From the NCBI GenBank assembly GCA_035491935.1, contig DATJJW010000097.1, positions 1 through 15,680 of the forward strand: a stretch of DNA of 15,680 nucleotides, written 5' to 3'. The stretch comes from DATJJW01 sp035491935. GTDB lineage: Bacteria > Pseudomonadota > Alphaproteobacteria > ATCC43930 > CGMCC-115725. A program made the translations under genes and the position numbers. Positions 1 through 6,797 of the stretch are shown here, one piece after another. Below the pieces are notes generated by a model, which saw only the letters and a program-made list of their open reading frames with translations, searched no databases and was not told the DNA's origin. How positions within the stretch are numbered: the stretch's first letter is position 1; each line of letters opens with the position of its first letter.

Positions 1-513
1 ACCATGGTGGCGCGCCATGCGCTGCCGGGCGTCGGCGGCCCCTTCATCCTGGTCGATGGCGACGGCCATACCCGCACGGACAAGGATTTCGCCGGGCGCT
101 GGATGCTGGTCTATTTTGGCTACACCCATTGCCCCGATGCCTGTCCGACCACGCTCAACACCGTGGCCGAAGCGCTCGACCGCATGCCGGCGAATATCCG
201 TGCCAAGGTGGTGCCGGTCTTCATCACCGTCGATCCCGCGCGTGACAAGCCCGATATCATGAAGGCGTATGCCGAGAGCTTCGGGCCGGAATTCGTTGGA
301 TTGACCGGCAGCGATCAGCAGATCAAGGCGGTCGAGCAGGCCTATCGCGTCTATGTCGCGAAATACCCGGCCAAAGCTGACGGCGAATACGAGATGGACC
401 ACAGCTCCATCGTCTATGTCATGGGGCCGGACGGCCGCTATCGCAGCAATTTCGCCGACAACGCCCAGCCTGGCGACATCGCCAGCCAGCTCGACCACAT
501 GGTGGCGGGGTAA
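1..513 (+). CDS. SCO/SenC family copper chaperone, 5' end cut by the window
   Basis: SCO1/SenC proteins are membrane-anchored, periplasm-facing thioredoxin-fold proteins that deliver copper to the CuA centre of cytochrome c oxidase or act as thiol reductases. Numbering from the ATG at base 4, the copper-binding CPDAC motif has C43 and C47, in the context YFGYTHCPDACP. The third ligand is H133 in EMDHSSIVYVMGPDG, so the metal site looks complete. FITVDPARD is the usual SCO strand after the first helix. The frame is open to base 1, and only about 11 residues precede the fold-start motif GGPF. Full-length members carry a transmembrane anchor and linker there, so I read this as the C-terminal part of a gene beginning to the left. 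The ATG at 4 is probably internal. It converges with the c-di-GMP gene. Family assignment is firm; the start is not in view. Confidence 0.93.
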   Translation, partial: TMVARHALPGVGGPFILVDGDGHTRTDKDFAGRWMLVYFGYTHCPDACPTTLNTVAEALDRMPANIRAKVVPVFITVDPARDKPDIMKAYAESFGPEFVGLTGSDQQIKAVEQAYRVYVAKYPAKADGEYEMDHSSIVYVMGPDGRYRSNFADNAQPGDIASQLDHMVAG

Positions 514-531
514 GCCGTTACATCCCGTCCA

Positions 532-563
532 GACCGGGTTTGATGTTTAGCCCGGCCATGACG
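532..563. terminator. Hairpin between convergent genes, with a remnant of the palindromic repeat
   Basis: CCGGG (534-538) can pair with CCCGG (551-555) around a T-rich loop. This lies in the 57-nt gap between the SCO stop and the end of the convergent GGDEF-EAL gene. The 15 bases at 549-563 (AGCCCGGCCATGACG) are identical to the end of the right arm of the large inverted repeat at 7503-7531, so this looks like a decayed repeat copy. The stem is short and there is no clean U-tract, so terminator function is only inferred. Confidence 0.4.
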
Positions 564-570
564 GTTGCCT

Positions 571-2667
571 TCAATGGCCGAAGCCGAGCTTATCCAGCGG
601 CGCCGGCCGGCTGAACAGGTGGCCCTGGCCGAGTTGGCAGCCGGCGGCCCGCATCAGCTCCGCCTGCATCTCCGTCTCGATACCTTCGGCGATGCACTCC
701 ATGCCCAGGCTTTCGGCCAGATTGGCGATGGCGCGCGCCACGGCGGTGGCATGCGGGTCGCGGCCGGCATCGGCGATGAAGGATTTGTCGATCTTGATCC
801 GGTCGAAGCGCAGGCGGCGCAGATAGCCCAGTGACGCATAGCCCGTGCCGAAATCGTCCAGCACCAGCTTGACGCCCATGCCGCGCAGGCGGTTCAACTC
901 CTGCAGCATGGCCTCGTCATCGCGCAGGAAGATCGATTCCGTGACCTCGACCGCCAGACGCCGGGACGGCAGGCCCGAGGTTTCGAGCGCGTCAGCCATC
1001 ATTTCCACCAGCCCGAAGCGGCCGAGCTGCGCGGTCGAGACATTGACCGAGATGGCGATGTCGTCGGGCCAGGCCATGGCATCGGCGCAGGCCCGGCGGA
1101 CGACCCACTCGCCGATCGGCACGATGAGGCCGGTATCCTCGGCGATCGGGATGAAATGGTCGGGCAGCACCAGCCCCAATCCGCGGTGCCGCCAGCGCAG
1201 GAGCGCCTCGATGCCGACGGGGCGGCCGCTGACGAGATCGACGATCGTCTGGTAGTGCAACTCCAACTCGTCGCGTTCGATGGCGCCGCTGAGCTCGGCT
1301 TCCAGCGCGCGGCGGCGATAGGATTCCGCTTCCAGCGCGTCATCGAAGAAACGGAAATCGTTCGAGCCGTCCGCTTTCACCTTGTAGAGCGCGGTCTCGG
1401 CGTTGCGCATCAAGGTTTCCGCATCCCGGCCGTGGTCCGGCGCCTTGGCGATGCCGATGCTGGCGCCGAGATGGATCATCATGCCGGAGATCGAATAGGG
1501 CTGGCTCAGGGATTCGAGCAGGCGTGCGGCGATCGTCTCGGCAAAGGCGCCACCCTCGCCGCCGGCACGGACCAGGATCGAGAATTCATCGCCGCCGAGA
1601 CGCGCCACGACGTCACCTTCGCGGACTACCGCCTTGATGCGCCTGGCCACGGCCTGCAGCATGGCATCGCCGATCGCATGGCCATAGGTGTCGTTGACCG
1701 CCTTGAAACGGTCGAGGTCGAGGGCGAAGACCCAGAACGGCTCGCCCGTGCGCTGCCAGCGCGCCAGCCCTTCGACCAGGTTCACCTTGACCTCGGTGCG
1801 GTTGGCGAGGCCGGTCAGCGTGTCGTGATGGGCGGCGAAGGCAATGCGCTCCGACGCCATCTTGCGTTCATGGATGTCGACATAGACACCGCTGATCCGG
1901 GCGGGCCGGCCATCGGCACCGCGATGGGTCACGCGGCCGGTCGAGGAGATCCAGCGCCATTGGCCGCTGGCGTCGCGCTGGCGCATCTCGCTGGAGAGCT
2001 GCTCCTCGGTCCCGGCGCAGAAGGCGGCGCGGTCGGAGCGTATGCGCGGCAGATCGTCGGGGTGCAGCAGCAGCTCGGCCAGATCGCCGTCGGCCATTTC
2101 GCCCTCGGGGATGGCTTCGGACGTCTCGAATCCCAGATAGCGCCACCATTGCGGGTTGGTCCAGAACCGGCCCCCGGCGACATCCCAGTCCCACAGCCCG
2201 ACATGGGCGCTTTCCACCGCCAGCGACAGACGTTTTCGAGTGGCCTCCGACTCCCGGCAGGATGCCATGGCGCCGCTCACATCCCGGACCAGGCAGATCA
2301 GACCGGTCAGGCCGTCCTTTCCGGCAATCGATTGCAGGTCAATATCGAGCCAGGTATCGGCGGCGGACTCGCCGGCGATGCGGATTTGCCGGCGGCGGTT
2401 ATCCCTGGCATCGATCGCCGCGACGATCTCGTCGGCCTCCGGCGGCAGTATTGAGGCGAGCTTGCGCCCGATCAGGCGGGCCTTGCTCTGTTTCAGCGTG
2501 CGCGCGAAATCCCTATTGGCCCAGGTGACGCGGCCCGCATCATCGGCGATCGCGATGCCGTGCGGATGCGTATCGCCGATTGCGCAGATGCCGCCAGTAG
2601 CGGTGGGCGCCGGGTTGTCGGGCCTGTTCAAGGTAGAGGGGGCCATATCCGGGGTCGGGTCGTTCAA
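571..2667 (-). CDS. PAS-PAS-GGDEF-EAL cyclic-di-GMP synthase/phosphodiesterase
   Basis: This is a 698-residue cytoplasmic protein with no signal peptide or membrane segment. It has two PAS-type sensor domains (about residues 30-150 and 150-275), then GGDEF (about 280-445) and EAL (about 460-690). GGDEF is intact at 358-362. An RxxD inhibitory site lies exactly five residues before it (R349, D352), so product feedback is likely. The EAL domain keeps E487-A488-L489, the NVS motif, the TES motif, D604-D605-FGTGY and AEGIET, so both cyclic-di-GMP synthesis and hydrolysis are plausible. Which activity dominates cannot be read from sequence. The start is a TTG preceded by AGGG at 6-nt spacing, with an in-frame stop just upstream. 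An ATG at 2646 is the alternative but has no ribosome-binding site. It lies about 55 nt downstream of the solute-binding gene on the same strand, suggesting cotranscription. Confidence 0.93.
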   Translation of the reverse strand: MNDPTPDMAPSTLNRPDNPAPTATGGICAIGDTHPHGIAIADDAGRVTWANRDFARTLKQSKARLIGRKLASILPPEADEIVAAIDARDNRRRQIRIAGESAADTWLDIDLQSIAGKDGLTGLICLVRDVSGAMASCRESEATRKRLSLAVESAHVGLWDWDVAGGRFWTNPQWWRYLGFETSEAIPEGEMADGDLAELLLHPDDLPRIRSDRAAFCAGTEEQLSSEMRQRDASGQWRWISSTGRVTHRGADGRPARISGVYVDIHERKMASERIAFAAHHDTLTGLANRTEVKVNLVEGLARWQRTGEPFWVFALDLDRFKAVNDTYGHAIGDAMLQAVARRIKAVVREGDVVARLGGDEFSILVRAGGEGGAFAETIAARLLESLSQPYSISGMMIHLGASIGIAKAPDHGRDAETLMRNAETALYKVKADGSNDFRFFDDALEAESYRRRALEAELSGAIERDELELHYQTIVDLVSGRPVGIEALLRWRHRGLGLVLPDHFIPIAEDTGLIVPIGEWVVRRACADAMAWPDDIAISVNVSTAQLGRFGLVEMMADALETSGLPSRRLAVEVTESIFLRDDEAMLQELNRLRGMGVKLVLDDFGTGYASLGYLRRLRFDRIKIDKSFIADAGRDPHATAVARAIANLAESLGMECIAEGIETEMQAELMRAAGCQLGQGHLFSRPAPLDKLGFGH

Positions 2668-2722
2668 TTCGGACCCTGACTGTCATGCATGGATGTGAAA
2701 AGGCGGTAAATGACACGGATGC

Positions 2723-3406
2723 TCATCGACGCCGTCCGCGAATATCATCCAGCGCCTCCTGCAACCGGCCGATGGTTGCGGGATCGGTCGCCTTGTTGCA
2801 GGCGAGCGACATGGCGACCTGCTTGAAGGTCAGCAGCGGCACGATGCCCATCGCATTGGCCTGCCAGGCAAGATAGGGCTCGGCTTCCGATCCGGTGGCC
2901 CAGAGGTCGATGCGATCATGCAGCAGCTTCTGGATGTTGAGCGGGTCGTGCGGCACCGTATCGACGTTGAAGCCGCCATGGGTCAGGAAATCCGAGATGC
3001 CGGCGCCCTGATAGGCGCCGATGCGATAGCGTTTGGCATCCGCGAGCGTTTTGATGTCGAGATGGCGGCTGTCATGGCCATAGAGGGTCCAGTCGTTCTC
3101 GACCAGCGGCCCCACCCATTGGAAGAGCGGCCGCCGTTCGTCGGAGACGGTGGTGCTGTAGACGCAGGTGTCCTTGAGCTCCAATGCCATGGCATAGGCC
3201 CGGGCCCATGGCAGAACCTTGATGGTGTAGGGCACTGCCGCCCGCTCGAAGATCGCCTTGACCAGATCGGTCGAGATGCCGGCCAGCTTGCCGTCGATCA
3301 CGGTGTTGAAGGGCGGATAATCCTCGGTCGTGACCGTGATCGCGGCGTGCGCCGGCGCACAGATCAGGCAGAGCAGCAGGGGGAGGGCAGGCAATACGAT
3401 ACGCAA
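2723..3406 (-). CDS. Periplasmic solute-binding protein (SBP_bac_3-like)
   Basis: This 227-residue exported protein resembles the family 3 amino-acid-type binding proteins. A signal peptide (MRIVLPALPLLLCLICAPAHA) is followed by the domain start ITVTTEDYPPFN. Further family features are GISTDLVKAIFERA, LPWARAYAMAL, FQWVGPLVENDWTLY and a second-lobe segment YRIGAYQGAGISDFL. The frame stays open upstream to 3970, but that part is antisense-type overlap with the RlpA gene. I chose the TTG at 3406 because it has GAAGG eight bases upstream and places the signal peptide at the very N-terminus. A GTG at 3427 is possible but has no ribosome-binding site. No permease or ATPase gene is adjacent, so it may serve as a sensory binding protein rather than a transporter part. 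The c-di-GMP enzyme follows 55 nt later. The ligand is unknown. Confidence 0.83.
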   Translation of the reverse strand: MRIVLPALPLLLCLICAPAHAAITVTTEDYPPFNTVIDGKLAGISTDLVKAIFERAAVPYTIKVLPWARAYAMALELKDTCVYSTTVSDERRPLFQWVGPLVENDWTLYGHDSRHLDIKTLADAKRYRIGAYQGAGISDFLTHGGFNVDTVPHDPLNIQKLLHDRIDLWATGSEAEPYLAWQANAMGIVPLLTFKQVAMSLACNKATDPATIGRLQEALDDIRGRRR

Positions 3407-3484
3407 CGGCGTGACCTTCGGGTGCACGATGGTGCCGGCGCCAGGATAGGCGCGTTTCGGTGCCGTGACTAGACGAGCCGGCGC

Positions 3485-3508
3485 CACACCCCCGATTTGG
3501 GGAGGTGC
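3485..3508 (-). terminator. Imperfect hairpin after the rlpA-like A gene
   Basis: On the minus strand, just after the TAA stop of the RlpA-like gene, CACCTCCCC can fold back on GGGGGTGTG around an AAATC loop. The stem has one G-T wobble and one mismatch. No U-tract follows, so it is at best a weak or Rho-assisted stop, or an mRNA-stabilising stem ahead of the binding-protein gene. Confidence 0.3.
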
Positions 3509-3510
3509 CC

Positions 3511-3996
3511 TTATGGCCGCCGCCGCGGCAGCGGCTCGATCTCGGCCAGCACGACGCCGCTGCGGCTCATGCCGAGCGCCTTGGCCGTGGCCGGGCTGAC
3601 ATCCATGATGCGTGTCTTGGAATGCGGTCCCCGGTCCTCGACCTTGACCACGGCGGTCTTGCCGTTGCGCAAATTCGTGACCTTGGCGAGCGAGCCGAGC
3701 GGCAGGGACTTGCTGGCCGCGGCGTTGGAATTCATGTCGAAGCGATGGCCGTCGGCCATGCGGTTGCCGTCCAGGCTCGGATGCATGAACGAGATCGTGC
3801 CCCGTTGACCATGATGGGCCGGACCGTGATGGTTTTGGCCGTGAGACGTCTTGGACCTGGACTTGGCTTTGGCCTTCGTCTTGGCGCGCTTGGTGACGAT
3901 CGCGTGTTTCTTCGAATGCGTCGCGGCATCGGCCGCAGCGGGAGACGCCACTGATGCCATCAACAGGCATGAGATGAGTTGGAGCCTGCGCCGCAT
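3511..3996 (-). CDS. RlpA-like double-psi beta-barrel protein A
   Basis: RlpA-family proteins are envelope proteins with a double-psi beta-barrel; some are lytic transglycosylases acting on stripped septal glycan. This 161-residue copy has a signal peptide (RRRLQLISCLLMASVASPAAADA), then a very basic Lys-rich and His-rich linker (KTKAKAKSRSK, then NHHGPAHHG). The barrel runs from about residue 67 to the end with MADGHRFD, SNAAASKSLPLGS, AKVTNLRNGK, VEDRGP and RIMDVSPATA. The Asp of the DRGP motif is present (D121). The position of the family's Glu in the NGExF motif is H84. There is no SPOR domain. The ATG is preceded by AGGAGG at 8 nt, the strongest ribosome-binding site in the block; a longer reading from 4065 lacks this. 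It sits downstream of a paralogue that is about two-thirds identical over the barrel. Confidence 0.9.
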   Translation of the reverse strand: MRRRLQLISCLLMASVASPAAADAATHSKKHAIVTKRAKTKAKAKSRSKTSHGQNHHGPAHHGQRGTISFMHPSLDGNRMADGHRFDMNSNAAASKSLPLGSLAKVTNLRNGKTAVVKVEDRGPHSKTRIMDVSPATAKALGMSRSGVVLAEIEPLPRRRP

Positions 3997-4059
3997 GACC
4001 TTGGCCTCCTGGAAACGGATTTGCCGGTCGGGCCGCGCCGAACGGGCGGCCGAGGAGGT

Positions 4060-4090
4060 GCGCAATCTAACCCGAGAAGGCCGATTGCGC
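4060..4090. repeat. 8-bp inverted repeat between the two rlpA-like genes
   Basis: GCGCAATC at 4060-4067 and GATTGCGC at 4083-4090 are perfect complements separated by 15 nt, inside the 134-nt gap between the paralogues. It could be an mRNA stem that separates the two cistrons or a regulatory site for the downstream copy. There is no adjoining U-tract, so a simple terminator is unlikely. Confidence 0.45.
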
Positions 4091-4130
4091 CAGAGCGCCG
4101 CTCGCGTTCGCTTCGTTATAGCGGTTGCGG

Positions 4131-4559
4131 CTAATCCTGGGAGGTACCGAGCGGCGTAACCTCGGCCTCGACGACGCCGTCCTTGCGCATGCCGAGCACC
4201 TGTGCGGTGGCCGGGCTCACATCCATGATCCGCTTGCCGACATAAGGGCCGCGATCCTCGACATGGACCACGGTGCTCTTGCCGTTCTTGAGATTGGTCA
4301 CCTTGGCTTTGCTGCCCAGCGGCAGGACCTTGCTGGCCGCCGCATTGGATTGCGGCCGGAAGCGGTTGCCGTCGGCCATCTTCCTGCCGGCCAGCTTCGG
4401 ATGATAATAGGAGATCCGTCCATGCTGGACATGATGTCTATATTGGACGTGATGAGTACGCACGGCGACGTGCTTATCGTGTTGGGAAGGGGCAGCCAGT
4501 GCGGCGGGTGCCGCAAGCAGGCAGACCAGCATCAGCCCTGACGGGCGTATCGGAAACAT
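4131..4559 (-). CDS. RlpA-like double-psi beta-barrel protein B
   Basis: This 142-residue paralogue precedes the previous entry in transcription order. The signal peptide (FPIRPSGLMLVCLLAAPAALA) is followed by a histidine-rich stretch (HDKHVAVRTHHVQYRHHVQHG) containing seven His. The barrel then follows with ISYYHPKL, MADGNRF, SNAAASKVLPLGSKAKVTNL, VEDRGPY and RIMDVSPATA. The DRGP Asp is D102. The usual Glu of the NGExF motif is N65. By hand alignment, 62 of 92 barrel residues match copy A. The ATG at 4559 has GGAG eight bases upstream; an in-frame ATG at 4604 would add 15 residues before an otherwise well-placed signal peptide and would start inside a perfect palindrome, so I reject it. Tandem duplication with divergence in the linker is the simplest history. 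Whether it cuts glycan or only binds it is open. Confidence 0.9.
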   Translation of the reverse strand: MFPIRPSGLMLVCLLAAPAALAAPSQHDKHVAVRTHHVQYRHHVQHGRISYYHPKLAGRKMADGNRFRPQSNAAASKVLPLGSKAKVTNLKNGKSTVVHVEDRGPYVGKRIMDVSPATAQVLGMRKDGVVEAEVTPLGTSQD

Positions 4560-4575
4560 TGTCTCAACTCCAACC

Positions 4576-4598
4576 AGGACATGCCCAGTGCATGTCCT
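4576..4598. promoter_or_regulatory. Perfect 9-bp palindrome upstream of rlpA-like B
   Basis: AGGACATGC (4576-4584) and GCATGTCCT (4590-4598) form a perfect inverted repeat around CCAGT. It sits 17 nt upstream of the rlpA-like B start codon, just before its ribosome-binding site, in the divergent region shared with the methyltransferase gene. It could be an operator for a dimeric regulator or a 5'-leader hairpin. The sequence alone does not decide. Confidence 0.5.
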
Positions 4599-4763
4599 TT
4601 CCAAGACCCGGCTTCGTCTGGAACCGTTGCGAAGCGGTCGTTAACCAATGCCCAGCGTAGCGGGATCGTTCCCTCGGCCACCCTGGCCCCCTGGTCTCGG
4701 CTGGTCCGATGCGGTGCGCTCCGTGCTATGATCAAGGCTGTCGAGGCGGTACGAGGAGCGGCT

Positions 4764-5336
4764 GTGAACATCTCGCCAGGTTTTCTCTTTCTCGCGCTCT
4801 GGGCGCTCTGGGCCATCTCCTGGGGGCTGGCCGCGCTGTGGTCGGCGCGCACGGAGAAGCGCAGCAGCGGCCCGCTTGTCTGGCGCTATCGCATAGTCGT
4901 CACCGCCGGCGTCGTGCTGCTCTGGCATCGCACCGGCGACGCGCTGCACGCGCCCCGGCTTTGGCATGTGGGTTATGACGGGGCCTATGCGCTGGCCGGG
5001 CTGACCCTGCTCGGCATCCTGTTCACCTGGTGGGCACGGCTGCATCTGGGCCGGCTGTGGTCCGGCTCGGTGACGCGCAAGGCGGGGCATCACATCGTCG
5101 ATACCGGCCCTTACGCCTTGGTACGTCACCCGATCTATACCGGGCTGATCACGGCCACGGTGATGACGGCGCTGGCTATCGCGACATGGCCGGCGCTCAT
5201 GGGGAGTGCGCTTATCGCCATAGGGCTCTGGATGAAGGCACGGCTGGAAGAAGGCTTCCTAGCCCAGGAACTGGGTCCCGACGCCTATGACGGCTACCGC
5301 GGGCGCGTTGCGATGCTGGTGCCTTTCGTCTTCTAA
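4764..5336 (+). CDS. Isoprenylcysteine carboxyl methyltransferase-family membrane protein
   Basis: This 190-residue integral membrane protein has about four to five hydrophobic segments (around residues 5-25, 38-55, 75-95 and 128-157). The C-terminal half carries the ICMT/phospholipid-methyltransferase signature: GPYALVRHPIYTG (residues 115-127), then RLEEGFL (160-166) and YDGYRGRVAMLVPF near the end. Family members transfer a methyl group from S-adenosylmethionine to membrane-embedded substrates. Bacteria generally lack prenylated CaaX proteins, so the substrate here is unknown. I chose the GTG at 4764 because AGGAG lies 5 nt upstream. An in-frame ATG at 4728 is the alternative; it overlaps a TATGAT sequence that could be a -10 element. 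The gene stands alone, divergent from the rlpA-like pair. Confidence 0.85.
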   Translation: MNISPGFLFLALWALWAISWGLAALWSARTEKRSSGPLVWRYRIVVTAGVVLLWHRTGDALHAPRLWHVGYDGAYALAGLTLLGILFTWWARLHLGRLWSGSVTRKAGHHIVDTGPYALVRHPIYTGLITATVMTALAIATWPALMGSALIAIGLWMKARLEEGFLAQELGPDAYDGYRGRVAMLVPFVF

Positions 5337-5543
5337 TCTGCGGACGATTGTCTTCGGTGGGGCGCCTTTCCCGGCCCGTCTTCCCCCATTGTGTTGTCCA
5401 GCCCTGGGCACTACCATCGCGCCGCATCCAAATCGGGCCCCGGCGATGATGTTCATGGCCGGCTCGCGGGGCAAATCATCATGAGCGGCGGCCGCGGCGG
5501 GGCGGCTGTGCGGCATTCTGCGTCTCGAATCTCTGGGGGGATC

Positions 5544-6353
5544 ATGCGGCATCTCGGCTCTGCACAACATCACGCGAACCGGTCGGGCCCGGCCAGGGTC
5601 GTCATAGCGGCCATGGCGCTTGCCGGGACACTTGTTGCCGGGCTTGGCCTCTCACCCGATGCCGCGGCCGCGACATATCGCGGCAAAACGATCGCGGTCG
5701 GCAGGGGCAGCGCACATACGCTGGTCGTGACCGATGCCACGGGCCATGTGAGTTCCGTCGCCATCGTGTTCACCGAGCGAGCCTTGGACGGACTGCCCAT
5801 GCCGGCGGGCGACCAAATGGACGTGGCCTTCGCCTTGCCCATGCCCGCCCACGCACCGAAGACGGCGTTCGATCATGCGGTGATCAATTGGGAGCCGCAT
5901 GGCCATCCGCCCCCGCATATCTACGACGTGCCGCATTTCGACTTCCATTTCTACATGGTGAGCTCGGCGGAGCAGGCGCGCGTCACCTTCAAGAGCATGA
6001 TGGATTCCGGTGCCCCGGCGCAGCAGCCGCCCGCATCGCTGCTGCCGGCCGGCTATGTCGTGCCGCCCGGGACGGCCGTGCCGGAAATGGGTGTCCACGC
6101 CATCGATACCAGCGGCCCGGAATTCCACGGCCATCCCTTCACCGCGACGTTCATTTACGGCTTCTACGAGAAGCAGATGACCTTCCTGGAGCCGATGGCA
6201 TCGCGGGCCTATCTCGAAAGCAAGCCCAATATCACCAGGCCGGTCGCCCGCCCGGCCAGCTATGGTAGGCCTGGAATGTACCCTGACACCTACAGCATTC
6301 GCTATGACAAGGCGCATCACAGCTACACGGTGGCTCTGGAGGGGCTGCGCTAG
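5544..6353 (+). CDS. Secreted histidine-rich TTHB210-like (DUF5602) protein
   Basis: This 269-residue exported protein has a long signal peptide with a hydrophobic core (VVIAAMALAGTLVAGLGL) ending near AAAA. The mature part resembles the TTHB210-like/DUF5602 family, named after a Thermus protein controlled by an ECF sigma/anti-sigma pair; its biochemical role is unknown. The hallmark is the cluster HGHPPPHIYDVPHFDFHFY (residues 119-137), with six histidines and a DFHFY core. A second motif, EFHGHPF, has H195 and H197, and FYEKQMTFLEPM follows. Spacing of the histidines suggests a metal site, but this is inference. The ATG at 5544 has a G-run directly upstream; in-frame starts at 5391 and 5481 would bury the signal peptide. 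Its TAG stop lies inside the stem of the hairpin element that follows. Family call is from motif recall, not a search. Confidence 0.8.
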   Translation: MRHLGSAQHHANRSGPARVVIAAMALAGTLVAGLGLSPDAAAATYRGKTIAVGRGSAHTLVVTDATGHVSSVAIVFTERALDGLPMPAGDQMDVAFALPMPAHAPKTAFDHAVINWEPHGHPPPHIYDVPHFDFHFYMVSSAEQARVTFKSMMDSGAPAQQPPASLLPAGYVVPPGTAVPEMGVHAIDTSGPEFHGHPFTATFIYGFYEKQMTFLEPMASRAYLESKPNITRPVARPASYGRPGMYPDTYSIRYDKAHHSYTVALEGLR

Positions 6354-6468
6354 ACCAAATCACGTTTGGACGGAAACGTCCAAACGTGTGAATTTGGTCT
6401 ATATCTTTGAGTCGACGAGCGGATCGTGCTTGATGGAAAGCCATCAAGCACACCTCATCTCGTTTGAC
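6351..6468. repeat. Double-hairpin interspersed repeat (REP/BIME-like)
   Basis: There are two strong stem-loops joined by a short linker. Hairpin 1 pairs 6351-6372 with 6377-6401: a perfect 12-bp stem (CACGTTTGGACG) capped by a GAAA tetraloop, a 3-nt bulge (6389-6391), then a perfect 10-bp stem (TAGACCAAAT). Hairpin 2 pairs GTGCTTGATGG (6426-6436) with 6441-6451 around AAAG. An imperfect outer stem joins GTCGACGAG (6411-6419) and CTCGTTTGAC (6459-6468). The first three bases are the stop codon of the upstream gene. The layout resembles multi-hairpin palindromic elements scattered through alphaproteobacterial genomes. Lying between convergent genes, it probably also stops or protects transcripts from both sides. 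Confidence 0.8.
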
Positions 6469-6472
6469 GCAT

Positions 6473-6727
6473 CTAAAGGCCGAGGCGCCGCCGGGCCTCC
6501 GATACGGCGCGCCGCGTCTCCGCCAAGGTGATGCGGTCGCGGACCAGCAGCTTGTGCAACATCGGGTCGGCGAGCAGCTCCTCGACCGGCGGCTCGATGC
6601 CGGCATGGGCATAGGATCGGCTGGTACAGCGCGGGCCGGCCTGACCTTCATTGGCCCGACATTCATTGGCCTGGCATCCGCTAGCTTCGCGTTCATCGGG
6701 GCGGAAGCCGGGTGAGGTGCCGTCCAT
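6473..6727 (-). CDS. Small conserved-looking hypothetical protein (84 aa)
   Basis: This is an uncharacterised 84-residue soluble protein. The ATG has a very good ribosome-binding site, GGAGG at 9 nt, which argues that it is real. The N-terminal half is low-complexity and contains C18, C23 and C34, with QANEC-RANEG encoded by a 15-bp imperfect tandem repeat. The C-terminal half (about residues 46-84) looks like a compact helical unit: PPVEELLADPMLHKLLVRDRITLAETRRAVSEARRR. I recall similar LADP...LL..D.. tails in small alphaproteobacterial proteins of unknown function, but cannot name a family. It diverges from the 183-residue gene, with a Fur-box-like site between them, so iron control is plausible. 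No function is proposed. Confidence 0.65.
   Translation of the reverse strand: MDGTSPGFRPDEREASGCQANECRANEGQAGPRCTSRSYAHAGIEPPVEELLADPMLHKLLVRDRITLAETRRAVSEARRRLGL
6644..6673. repeat. 15-bp imperfect tandem repeat inside the small gene
   Basis: ACCTTCATTGGCCCG (6644-6658) is followed directly by ACATTCATTGGCCTG (6659-6673), differing at two of 15 positions. Read on the minus strand it encodes QANEC then RANEG. A more decayed unit may lie near 6690-6704. Expansion of this unit may explain the low-complexity N-terminal half of the protein. Confidence 0.6.
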
Positions 6728-6797
6728 CCGCCTTTTCCTCCGCCGTTGCCGCTCAGCTTTCGTCGAACCGGGAGCCTACAGAAACAAGCTTGCGAGT

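Noticed and set aside
1156..2454. 432-codon open frame on the plus strand opposite the GGDEF-EAL gene
   Set aside because: The opposite strand encodes all expected domain motifs. The plus-strand translation is low-complexity and His/Gly/Ala-rich with no recognisable domain, as expected for the shadow of a GC-rich gene.
3407..3970. N-terminal extension of the solute-binding protein frame to 3970
   Set aside because: It would overlap the well-supported RlpA-like gene in another frame, is compositionally odd, and would bury a perfect signal peptide. The TTG at 3406 has a proper ribosome-binding site.
4727..4732. TATGAT as a -10 element for the methyltransferase gene
   Set aside because: The hexamer is good, but I find no acceptable -35 box at 16-18 nt, so I do not list it as a promoter.
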